A DNA stretch of 64,000 bases from an uncultured bacterium (lineage in GTDB: Bacteria; Bacteroidota; Bacteroidia; Bacteroidales; Bacteroidaceae). Both the position numbers and the translations under genes were made by a program. Under the pieces are notes generated by a model. It had not been told where the DNA came from, did no database searches, and worked only from the letters and a program-made list of their open reading frames with translations. Within the stretch, counting starts at the first letter, position 1. Each line of letters begins with the position of its first letter. The DNA is taken from assembly GCA_905214625.1 (NCBI GenBank), contig CAJMMQ010000011.1:17987-81986 (forward strand), in the 5' to 3' direction. Shown here one piece after another: positions 25,790 to 33,586 of the stretch.

Positions 25790-28348
25790 TTAGAATGTCA
25801 GTCTCATCATAAGCCTTACACCATTCTTTGTGGCTGTTGGCAAGTGATTATAGTTGAGACGGTGGACATACTGGATATGGATTATTTTAAAGATGTTGTG
25901 TATTCCGGCGATAAGTTCTATGTACGGGCGTTTGTTGTCCATTATGTACGAACCTTCTGGAAACTCCATGAGTGTACCGTCACCTGCATTCGCTGCCAAT
26001 GTTGGATTGTTTTTGTCGGTAAGTGTTCCCCACAGGCATTTAATGCCTAACCACTCACGCCATTTAAGTTTCTTTAGTAGAGGTATTCGGTTGAATATTT
26101 TTCCGTTCAAGTCCCATGACACGTCAAGACTTGCGTATCTGTCGTTAAGAAACTCCATGTTGTTAATCATGTTGAATGTCTCGTCGCTGATGATGTATGA
26201 CAGGTTGGCGGCCGGCATTATGAGCAACGGGAACGGCACCTTGTTCCACTGTATGCCGCCTTTGGCCAGAATATCTATCTTGCCCCAGCTGTTAAGCCAT
26301 AGGCGCTTGTATATGCTTGCTTCGGTAAAGTTATAGTCATAGTCGCCTCCGAGGAATCCTTTTATACCTGTTGTATGCGACAATGTAAATACTGGAGCAT
26401 CGAGATTTACGGGCAGGCGGCGCTGCTTGGTGTTGATGAACGTTTCGCCCGGAGCGTAGCGCAGTTCGATACGTGCCTCGGTTGTCCTGAATTTTCCCTG
26501 TCCGTTCATGGCATTTTCCATGCCGACCATAGACAAAGGCTTGAAGAAGAGGTCGCCACAGGCTTCATTCTCTTCTGTCTTCAGACTTATGGTTGTTCTG
26601 AATCCCCATTCCTCTTCACGTTCGAACGATAGCTGTTGGCGGTTGTAGAACATCATCTTTTCAACCTTTGTCCATTTCAGGGCCGTAAACACATTATCCT
26701 TGTCGGTGTGCATAAACTTGTCTGAAGGTGAACACACGTCGTAGGTGGAAGTGAATGTTAGGGTGCGTTTAGGGAATTCTCGTGGGAGATATTCCTTTTT
26801 GTTGAACGAATATGTAAGCTCTCCCTTATAATAGTTTTTATGACTGTCCCATCCGCGTGCGTAATATCCCGACAAAAACCAGTGAGGGTTAAGGTTGGCT
26901 GTGGTCTGTGCGCTGATTCGCGTGCGCACTCCGTCGATGAAGTTGGAGCTTATCATTGTGTTTATAGGACCAATGTCAACCTTGCTCGGATGGTTCTGAC
27001 TTCCAGTTTCAACAAAGTTCTCGATGAATGCCTTTACGCCAAAGATAATATATTTGAAGGCTTTCTGCTGGCTGAGGTTGTTTATGAACGCATCCATGGA
27101 ACTTTCGCTCTTAGTCAGCTCAACGCTTCTGTATCTGTCCCAGAATGCTTCGTCGCGCATCATGGCGTTCGACTCGTGCAGCACTTTCGTCTTACCTTTA
27201 AACAGTTTGTCCGGCAGTTCGTCGAAAGCATAATCGCTCATTCTTGTAGTTCGTATTACGATGGCTTTGGTCAGGAATTTTGCTATTGACATTTCTACGA
27301 ACATGTCGTCGGTTGTCAAAGCCCATTCTCCTTCAGGCAGCCGGGTGTATTCTTGGATGATTTGAAGATTGTCTACAAAGTTGACGTCGCTCTTTTTCGG
27401 CAGCGTAAGGTTGCAGCGCTTTACGTGCAGTGTAGAGTCGGCCAGAATCCATATTTCGCCTCTGAATCCGAAGTCCTGCTGGTTGTTGGGCAAGAACTGC
27501 AGATGGAAACATTTGTCTCTGTCAACATACACCGTGTCGACAATATAGTAGCGATAGAATGATATGGCGTCTTTGCCTATAGGACTGGTGAACGGATATT
27601 GCAGAAGCCGGATTTGGTCGTCATAGAGGTCTACATCTGTAAATACGTCTTTAAGAACGTTGTTCAGGATGTCTCCCGTTTCAATCAGGTCGTTTACGCC
27701 TGATGAGCTTTGGCCCATAATTATGCTCTTTTCCGTTTTCGGGTCTTTTCTGTAAATATTTCTTGTAACAGTCTCGTCAACAGACAGAGGCAGTATAAGT
27801 TTATTGTTGTACGGACATGTTTCTATCTGGTTTATCAGCCATTTTTTCTTTTTCAGCTTCTCGTTCTCCAGTTCGGTTGGTTTTATGTCGTTTATGGCGA
27901 GTGTTATTTTCTGATATTTGTTAAACTGATAATAGTCGTGGTTGGCAAGGTCGGTGCGTTTTTTCGCCGCAATAACACGCTTCATCAGCTCAACGGCCGG
28001 ATTATTCTTACGGCTGTATTTGCTGCGCTTCGACTTTACGGTAACACCTTTCAGCTGTTTGGTGTCGGTCTTTAGTGTTATCCTCATTTCAGAGGGTGTG
28101 TTAGGCCCAATCAGAATTGTTAGCTCCTGATAACCCACAGCACTGAAAGTAAGCTTTTCGCCGTTAAGACGTTTTATAGAGAAACGTCCGTAGGCATTTC
28201 CCGACGTTGCAATTTTCTCTTTCTTATATTGCACGCTTGGAAACGGAATGGTGTCGCCCGTGGCTTCTTCAACTACAACACCCGTTATTGTTTGTGCACC
28301 TACAGCCTGGGATAATATTAATAGAAATAAAATCAGAATTTTTTTCAT
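25790..28348 (-). CDS. DUF5686 outer-membrane protein with carboxypeptidase-regulatory-like domain
   Basis: 852 residues from the ATG at 28348, where a signal peptide begins (ILILFLLILSQAVGAQT); an earlier in-frame ATG at 28402 precedes a charged non-signal stretch. Residues about 22-105 form a CarboxypepD_reg-like beta-sandwich (TITGVVVEEATGDTIPFPSV). The rest is the DUF5686 region, and the C-terminal 400 residues alternate as beta strands ending in MRLTF, a terminal Phe typical of outer-membrane barrels. Function unknown. It follows the HAD gene by 68 bases and so may belong to the headgroup operon. Confidence 0.85.
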   Translation of the reverse strand: MKKILILFLLILSQAVGAQTITGVVVEEATGDTIPFPSVQYKKEKIATSGNAYGRFSIKRLNGEKLTFSAVGYQELTILIGPNTPSEMRITLKTDTKQLKGVTVKSKRSKYSRKNNPAVELMKRVIAAKKRTDLANHDYYQFNKYQKITLAINDIKPTELENEKLKKKKWLINQIETCPYNNKLILPLSVDETVTRNIYRKDPKTEKSIIMGQSSSGVNDLIETGDILNNVLKDVFTDVDLYDDQIRLLQYPFTSPIGKDAISFYRYYIVDTVYVDRDKCFHLQFLPNNQQDFGFRGEIWILADSTLHVKRCNLTLPKKSDVNFVDNLQIIQEYTRLPEGEWALTTDDMFVEMSIAKFLTKAIVIRTTRMSDYAFDELPDKLFKGKTKVLHESNAMMRDEAFWDRYRSVELTKSESSMDAFINNLSQQKAFKYIIFGVKAFIENFVETGSQNHPSKVDIGPINTMISSNFIDGVRTRISAQTTANLNPHWFLSGYYARGWDSHKNYYKGELTYSFNKKEYLPREFPKRTLTFTSTYDVCSPSDKFMHTDKDNVFTALKWTKVEKMMFYNRQQLSFEREEEWGFRTTISLKTEENEACGDLFFKPLSMVGMENAMNGQGKFRTTEARIELRYAPGETFINTKQRRLPVNLDAPVFTLSHTTGIKGFLGGDYDYNFTEASIYKRLWLNSWGKIDILAKGGIQWNKVPFPLLIMPAANLSYIISDETFNMINNMEFLNDRYASLDVSWDLNGKIFNRIPLLKKLKWREWLGIKCLWGTLTDKNNPTLAANAGDGTLMEFPEGSYIMDNKRPYIELIAGIHNIFKIIHIQYVHRLNYNHLPTATKNGVRLMMRLTF

Positions 28349-28416
28349 TCTATGACTTTTCTGTTTTTTTGAAGCGTTGTCGTATTTATTGTATAAAGGC
28401 ATCAGTGTCCTTGTAG

Positions 28417-29115
28417 TTATAGAATCTGACTTAAATCTGTTATAATCTTGTCAGGTATGGTCTCATCATATTGTTCGTCGGTCCAGCCTTCGCCTTTGAA
28501 CCATATTGTCTTGCAGCCGGCTTTCTTGGCTGGTGTAATGTCCTTATAGAAGCTGTCGCCCACCACGGTTGTATCGGCAGGATTTAGCTTCAGTGCCTCA
28601 ACGCCGAGTGTGAATATGCGCGAGTCGGGCTTGCGTATGCCAACAACGGCCGATTCGATTATTTTCAGGAACAGGCTGTCGAGTCCGAACTCTTTTAGCA
28701 CTACGCTTATGTTTCCGTAAAAGTTGCTGACGAGCACCATCGGATGGCCGTCGTGTATCTGTCTGAGCACCTCGCGGCTGTGGCCGGTTTCGCGTTTTAC
28801 TTCTTCATAGAGGTCTTCCAGTATGCTTTTATGGCTTATGGCATAATCGTTTTCAGAGACGTTCCAGTAGCCTTCAGACATCAGATACTCCATTTCTATT
28901 CTCAGTTTTGTCTCCAGAGTCTTGTGGAATGTGTATTCCGGCTGTATTACAGGATGCGAGCCGAGTGTGCGTTCGGCATGAACATAAGCCTCGCGAAACT
29001 GCTCTTCAGTTACAGGTATGTTGTGGCGGCAGTAAGCATGCCAAAGCACTTTGCCCCAATGGCGGCCAGCCGTGTCGAGAGTTCCGCCGTAGTCGAAGAT
29101 ATATCCCTTTGTCAT
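28417..29115 (-). CDS. HAD family phosphatase
   Basis: 232 residues. HAD motifs: I, FDYGGTLD (nucleophile Asp8; Gly at the usual position before Thr); II, VLVSNFYG; III, GIRKPDSRIF (Lys); IV, VVGDSFYKDI. A helical cap lies at about 20-95. It overlaps the CDP-alcohol transferase gene by 4 bases, so it probably dephosphorylates a phosphorylated headgroup or lipid intermediate of the same pathway; the substrate is inferred from context only. Confidence 0.9.
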   Translation of the reverse strand: MTKGYIFDYGGTLDTAGRHWGKVLWHAYCRHNIPVTEEQFREAYVHAERTLGSHPVIQPEYTFHKTLETKLRIEMEYLMSEGYWNVSENDYAISHKSILEDLYEEVKRETGHSREVLRQIHDGHPMVLVSNFYGNISVVLKEFGLDSLFLKIIESAVVGIRKPDSRIFTLGVEALKLNPADTTVVGDSFYKDITPAKKAGCKTIWFKGEGWTDEQYDETIPDKIITDLSQIL

Positions 29116-30047
29116 TGAATCTTTTTTGTAATTTTTTTACACAGACTTTCGTGCTTTTTGTGCATGTAGATGTAAAGAATGTTCATCAGAGTGATTTCTA
29201 TTATCATGTAGACCCACGGACAGTTGAGCAGACATGTAACGTAGATACATATTGCACGTGTGTTGAAAGTCAGTATGTTTGTGTATTTCATCAGAGGCCG
29301 GCTGCCGTCGAGAAACTCGTTGCGTATTTCTGCCGGTATGAGCGATGCGCTGCCGTATTTGTCTTTCATGGCTTTTACCATTTTCTGGAATGCCGGCGAG
29401 CGCTTTTCCTGGCTTTTGCAGTAGTTGGCATAGTTGTAGTAGAACAGATGCTCGAACAAGGCTCCGCGCTTGGGTAGCGACTTGTATATTTTTATCTGAC
29501 TTGCATAGGTGTCGAGCTCGCTTCCTTCTTTGCCTTTGAGGAAGTACAGGTGTATCTGCCGGTAATAGTCGGCAAGCGAACTCTGTGGTGAGTGGCACAT
29601 CACTCCTGATATGAGAGCCAGCACCCATATCCACACTCCCCAATGAATGTCAAGCCCTGGTATGATCTGCCATGTCATTCGGTATGCGAGGGCTACGTAT
29701 ATGGCAAAAAACCACAAGTCTCCTGAAAATCCGTCGAGCACTCTGCCCAAAAGGGTCTTCTGTCCGGTGAGCCGTGCAAGCTGTCCGTCGGTTGAGTCGC
29801 AGAAGTTGGCAAACATCAGCAGCACTATACCGGCTATGTTGTGCATGAGGTCGGTATATGAGAACATCCAGCCGGCACCTGCGCCCAGAAATATAGATAA
29901 TATGGTTATTGCATTGGGATGAACGCCCAGCTTTTTCCACATGAGGGCGAACATCAGTCCTATGGGACGTGTGAAATGCACGTCGAGCCATTCTTCTGTA
30001 TCTTGTGATTTTAGTGATGCGTTGAGCATCTCCTTAAAATTGCTCAT
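29112..30047 (-). CDS. CDP-alcohol phosphatidyltransferase family protein
   Basis: 311 residues. The family signature D-x2-DG-x2-AR-x8-G-x3-D-x3-D is complete: CDSTDGQLARLTGQ, then GRVLDGFSGD. About six membrane helices, plus a longer loop after the fourth (YKSLPKRGALFEHLFYYNY) than in PgsA or PssA. It transfers a phospho-alcohol from a CDP-activated donor to an acceptor alcohol. A 25-base gap separates it from the ATP-grasp gene. The donor is presumably made by the nucleotidyltransferase of the operon. Confidence 0.93.
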   Translation of the reverse strand: MSNFKEMLNASLKSQDTEEWLDVHFTRPIGLMFALMWKKLGVHPNAITILSIFLGAGAGWMFSYTDLMHNIAGIVLLMFANFCDSTDGQLARLTGQKTLLGRVLDGFSGDLWFFAIYVALAYRMTWQIIPGLDIHWGVWIWVLALISGVMCHSPQSSLADYYRQIHLYFLKGKEGSELDTYASQIKIYKSLPKRGALFEHLFYYNYANYCKSQEKRSPAFQKMVKAMKDKYGSASLIPAEIRNEFLDGSRPLMKYTNILTFNTRAICIYVTCLLNCPWVYMIIEITLMNILYIYMHKKHESLCKKITKKIQ

Positions 30048-30072
30048 AAGTTTCTTTTTCTTTTTTATAACG

Positions 30073-30870
30073 TTACATCTTTTTGCAGATTAGCTCTGCC
30101 ATTGCCTCGGCGGCCTCATTTCGGCATCTTGAAAAACTGGGCCAGTCGTTGAAGTCGATGATGGCATACGAGCCGTCTTCGCGTATTATGCAGTCGCCGC
30201 CGTAGATGTCGATGTTTATCAGCGATGCTGCTTTCTCCGCGTCGGCCTTAAGCCTGTGTGTGTCGAATTTATAATGCGCGGGCTTGCCGTTTACAAGCTC
30301 GTCGCCGAATTTCGACACGCCGTCGTCGCCGGGATAATATGTCTTGAAAAACTCTGTTCTCTTTACGCCGTAGAATTTCACCAAGTCGCCTCTTACGTGC
30401 GCCGTTACAACCACATGTGTCAGCCCTCTTGCCGCAAATGCTTTCATCTTGAGGTCTCTTTCTTCCTCGTCGGCGGCAAACACCACGTCGTCTTTGCTTT
30501 GGGCAGACTCGTCTCCGCGTTTCAGCCAGTAGCCATAGTCGCCTTTTAGCGGTGCCACGGGTATGCCGTTGCTGCGCATCACGTGGTCAATATTGGCCCT
30601 GGCGCATGCTCTCACGCCTTCGGGCGAGTTTATGATCAGAGTGCCTTGCCTCTGTTCTTTTTCAAGAAGTTTCAGCGTTGACTCCAGGCGTCCCATGGTC
30701 AGTATTACGTCGGCACATCCGCTTTCGCACAGCTGTTCCTCTTTTACGGCTGTTATTTCGTGCCCTTTGGCCCGCAGCCTTGAGCATACGGCATCCATTA
30801 TGGCCTTGTCTTTTTCAACGGAGTTAGGTGAGAACTTTTCTGCGCGGTATATGGCTAACACCTTCTTCAT
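30073..30870 (-). CDS. ATP-grasp family protein
   Basis: 265 residues. The N-terminus is a pre-ATP-grasp Rossmann-like domain (KVLAIYRAEKFSPNSVEKDK). The ATP-grasp core has INSPEGVRACARAN (the entry motif of this superfamily), a strand LTHVVVTAHVRGDLVKFYGV and the metal motif AIIDFNDWPSF near the end. Such enzymes join a carboxylate to an amine or thiol through an acyl-phosphate. The substrate is unknown. It overlaps the nucleotidyltransferase gene by 4 bases, which ties it to headgroup synthesis. The sequence is shorter than in biotin carboxylase-type members. Confidence 0.85.
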   Translation of the reverse strand: MKKVLAIYRAEKFSPNSVEKDKAIMDAVCSRLRAKGHEITAVKEEQLCESGCADVILTMGRLESTLKLLEKEQRQGTLIINSPEGVRACARANIDHVMRSNGIPVAPLKGDYGYWLKRGDESAQSKDDVVFAADEEERDLKMKAFAARGLTHVVVTAHVRGDLVKFYGVKRTEFFKTYYPGDDGVSKFGDELVNGKPAHYKFDTHRLKADAEKAASLINIDIYGGDCIIREDGSYAIIDFNDWPSFSRCRNEAAEAMAELICKKM

Positions 30871-31595
30871 GACTCTCCGTTCAAAAACTTTTCGGCCTTG
30901 GCTATGTCGCCGGCGTGGTCAATGTCGAGCACTTTGCTGAAGAGCCTGGCTTTCAGGCGGCATCCAGCAGCCACGAGCGCGCGCTGAAAGTTGCGCATGC
31001 GGCTGTCTCCGCGTTCTATACACTGTCGCAGTACGGTTATGGCTCCGGGAGTCAGTCCGTATATTCCGCCAGAAATAAGCTTGCAGCTGTTCTGTACGTC
31101 AAAGAATCCGGTTATGTTCATGTCGCCGTCAGTGCTTACATACAGCGGTTTCTCGTCATCTATAAAGTCGGTTACGCCCATCATGCCGTCGGCAGTTCCG
31201 CTTTCAGTGCATTGTGCAAACTCTTTTATATATTGTGCAAACTCTTCCTCGCGGAATATAGTGTCTACCGTGGTCAGGCAGAACGGTCCGTCTTCAAGAT
31301 ATTTGCTTATTTCGTAAAAGCTGTGCATGGAGCTTGGCGTGCTTTTCACTATGTATTCAAGCGGCACGCTCTTTCCGTCGAGTCCTTTTTCTTTCAGCTC
31401 TGTCAGGTGTTGGCTTACGGCAGTCATGTTGCTGTTGCAGATTATGATTATTTTTTCGGCGTTGTTATCCATGAACACATGTATAAGCCGGTCAATCAGG
31501 CAAACACCGTTGACCTTGACCAGAGGTTTGGGGGCATTTATTCCCTCTTTTGCCAGCCGTGAACCTTCGCCGGCGGCAATGATAGCATATTTCAT
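30867..31595 (-). CDS. NTP transferase (sugar- or alditol-phosphate cytidylyl/nucleotidylyltransferase)
   Basis: 242 residues. It begins YAIIAAGEGSRL and continues to APKPLVKVNG, the nucleotide-binding signature of the NTP transferase family; the metal Asp lies in LTTVDTIF. A single catalytic domain without a left-handed helix suggests a CTP:alcohol-phosphate type rather than a glucose-1-phosphate thymidylyltransferase, but this is inference. It is the first gene of the operon, with a promoter box at 31624-31631. Confidence 0.9.
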   Translation of the reverse strand: MKYAIIAAGEGSRLAKEGINAPKPLVKVNGVCLIDRLIHVFMDNNAEKIIIICNSNMTAVSQHLTELKEKGLDGKSVPLEYIVKSTPSSMHSFYEISKYLEDGPFCLTTVDTIFREEEFAQYIKEFAQCTESGTADGMMGVTDFIDDEKPLYVSTDGDMNITGFFDVQNSCKLISGGIYGLTPGAITVLRQCIERGDSRMRNFQRALVAAGCRLKARLFSKVLDIDHAGDIAKAEKFLNGES

Positions 31596-31623
31596 AAAGA
31601 TATCTTTTTACTCAATGAGTGCG

Positions 31624-31631
31624 CAAAGTTA
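31624..31631 (-). promoter_or_regulatory. Promoter -7 box for the headgroup operon
   Basis: TAACTTTG on the minus strand, 29 bases before the start codon. No obvious -33 element. Confidence 0.58.
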
Positions 31632-32231
31632 GCCATTATTGGTGAAAACTGAAAACTTTTTAGTGTATTTTTGTTTTTGCCTAAAGGTTATGATTACAAT
31701 ATTTTAGACGCTTTTTTGCCACAAATGCACCTAAAAATAATGTGTTTGAATGTCTCTGTGGCTTTTATCGTATATCTGTGGCATTAATAAAATTTAATAT
31801 GTTGGCATGCCGGTTACGGCCGTTTGTTCTGTTTGTTGCTTCTTTTGGTGATATGGCTGGTGTCCGGATACATAATGTATAATTATGTGTGACTGGCGGT
31901 ATTGTTGCGACTTGCCATGTGCCATCTTGTAAATTGTCTGACTTATAATGCTAGCAAAGTGTCAGGCGGATTATGTATGGATTTTTATGCGAAATAGAAA
32001 TCGAATGGCTGTAATACCAGCCTTTTCGGTAAAGGATGTTTACAAAACGCCATGAAAATCGTGTTTCTTTTTACAAAAACAGGCGTTTTATCGTCCAAAA
32101 AGCCTCATGTCAGCCTTCTAAAGCAGCGAGTTTACCATGCAGTTTGTGCCCTTTTGCATAGGTTTTATGGCTTGATTTGTTGCACATATTATTGCAGAAG
32201 GTGCTAATGTGTTGGCTGCATGGACTTTTCA

Positions 32232-32325
32232 TTTGCACACAATTTCTGTGTTATTTCCGGCCAAATGATTTTGATTTTCAAATATTATGATTCTGGAGCG
32301 TCAACAAAAATCAGAAAGAAAGCAT
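32232..32325. repeat. Dispersed intergenic repeat, copy 1
   Basis: Begins TTTGCACAC and ends AAATCAGAAAGAAAGCAT. It aligns over its whole length with the copy at 51941-52035, with exact ends and scattered substitutions between (shared GGCC, ATGATTTT, AATAT, CGTCA). Confidence 0.65.
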
Positions 32326-32493
32326 ACGGGCGTATATTGTTTCATTCTGCTGTAAAACAAATAATTGGTTCGAAAATCAAGACTGGTAAATCCTAATTGT
32401 GCAAATAATGCGCACGAAACGTAAGTCACGGCCGGCAGGATTCCGCCGTCTCTTGGCTTCGCCAATGCATGCAACTTGCGCATCTGTATTTTT

Positions 32494-32575
32494 ACTGACA
32501 GAATTTTATTTATGTATCTGTCAGTCCGTATTCCGGAGTCATGGCAGGCTAAGGCGTGACAAAACGGACTGGCAG
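32494..32575. repeat. Three-part inverted repeat, alternative hairpins
   Basis: TCTGTCAGT (32517-32525) can pair perfectly with upstream ACTGACAGA (32494-32502). The longer CTGTCAGTCCGT (32518-32529) can pair with downstream ACGGACTGGCAG (32564-32575, one G-U). The two foldings exclude each other. No gene on the plus strand follows closely. Confidence 0.5.
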
Positions 32576-32649
32576 ATGTCAGAAATATGCTCTTCTGCGC
32601 CGAAATTCATAATGGATGGCGCGGTCTTCTGTTAACGGCTAACTTGAAT

Positions 32650-33393
32650 TTATCTTACGTTTACGCTTCCCGATCCGGTTACATGCTCATCATGCTCTTT
32701 CACTTTGCCGTGAATGTCGATAGAGCCAGAGCCGGTTATTTTGCTTTTCGCGTAGCCTATGTTGGCTTCGCTCAGCTCGATGGAGCCCGAACCGGTGATG
32801 TTGCCGGTAACGTTTTTTATTGTAGATTTACTGATGCTTATTGAGCCTGAACCCGGAATGTTCATGTCGCTTAGTGCCGTAGTGAGGCCGCCTATCTCAA
32901 TGCTTCCGCTTCCCACGACGCTTATTGACGATTGATCGCATATTATGCTGCCGATTGCAATGTTGCCGCTTCCGGTTATTTTCAGTTTAATCCTGTCGGT
33001 GTCAATGCTTTCCTTTGCGCAGAAATTGCCGGAGCCGACAACATACACACCCCTTATGTTTGGCGAAGTAACATAAACTTTAACCCCATTGCGCGGATTG
33101 CTCAGCAGAGACATCAGCGATAAGTTTTTTGACTTTTCTCTGATATGCAGCGTGTTGTCCTTGCTGTATATATTCATCCGTTTAATGTCTTCCTCGTCTC
33201 CTGATACTTTTACGGAAGTTTTGGCTCCTTGTATGAAGTAAACGTCGTTTCTGCCTTCAACGCTTATGTCGGTAAAGTCGTTCACGCTTATGTTTCTGTC
33301 TACATGAATGTAGCTGTCTTTTACGGTCTTTTCCGTATTGCATGCCTGCAGCGCGGCGGCCATCAATGGTAATAATAACAGTTTGATTTTCAT
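32650..33393 (-). CDS. DUF2807 (putative auto-transporter adhesin, head GIN domain) lipoprotein
   Basis: 247 residues from the ATG at 33393; an upstream extension of 52 codons covers untranslated sequence. The signal ends LQACNTEK (Cys about 17). The mature protein carries a GIN-type beta-helix in which GSGSI or GSGNI recurs about every 20 residues (VVGSGNF, ITGSGNI, VVGSGSI, IPGSGSI, ITGSGSI three times). The family is surface or periplasmic, of unproven function. It is expressed alone; no canonical promoter box was found. Confidence 0.88.
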   Translation of the reverse strand: MKIKLLLLPLMAAALQACNTEKTVKDSYIHVDRNISVNDFTDISVEGRNDVYFIQGAKTSVKVSGDEEDIKRMNIYSKDNTLHIREKSKNLSLMSLLSNPRNGVKVYVTSPNIRGVYVVGSGNFCAKESIDTDRIKLKITGSGNIAIGSIICDQSSISVVGSGSIEIGGLTTALSDMNIPGSGSISISKSTIKNVTGNITGSGSIELSEANIGYAKSKITGSGSIDIHGKVKEHDEHVTGSGSVNVR

Positions 33394-33512
33394 ATTCTTT
33401 ATATTTTTATTTTTTTGTCTTATATCAATAAGACGTAATAACCGTTTAAAAGGTTGCGCACAGACTAATTTTTTTAAGAATAAAATATATTCCGGCAGAT
33501 GAATATTAAAGC

Positions 33513-33558
33513 AAACCAAGGTTGGCAACGGCCGTAAGGCCTGCACCAACCTTGGTTT
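33513..33558. terminator. Perfect 13-bp hairpin after the PiT gene
   Basis: AAACCAAGGTTGG pairs with CCAACCTTGGTTT; the 20-base loop itself contains GGCC palindromes. It lies between the PiT stop and the DUF2807 gene, without a long U-tract. Confidence 0.65.
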
Positions 33559-33586
33559 AAACAGTCTTGATTATCTGAGAATATTA

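Larger units (their letters stand above)
31632..32649. other. Long gene-free intergenic region
   Basis: About one kilobase without a credible gene. It lies between the divergent start of the headgroup operon and the 3' end of the DUF2807 gene. It contains a 95-base repeat shared with 51941-52035 (copy at 32232-32325) and a set of mutually exclusive inverted repeats at 32494-32575. The remainder is A/T-rich with degenerate stretches and could be decayed coding sequence. Confidence 0.6.

Noticed and set aside
30915..31562. Plus-strand 215-codon frame over the nucleotidyltransferase
   Set aside because: Antisense to a gene with clear NTP-transferase motifs.
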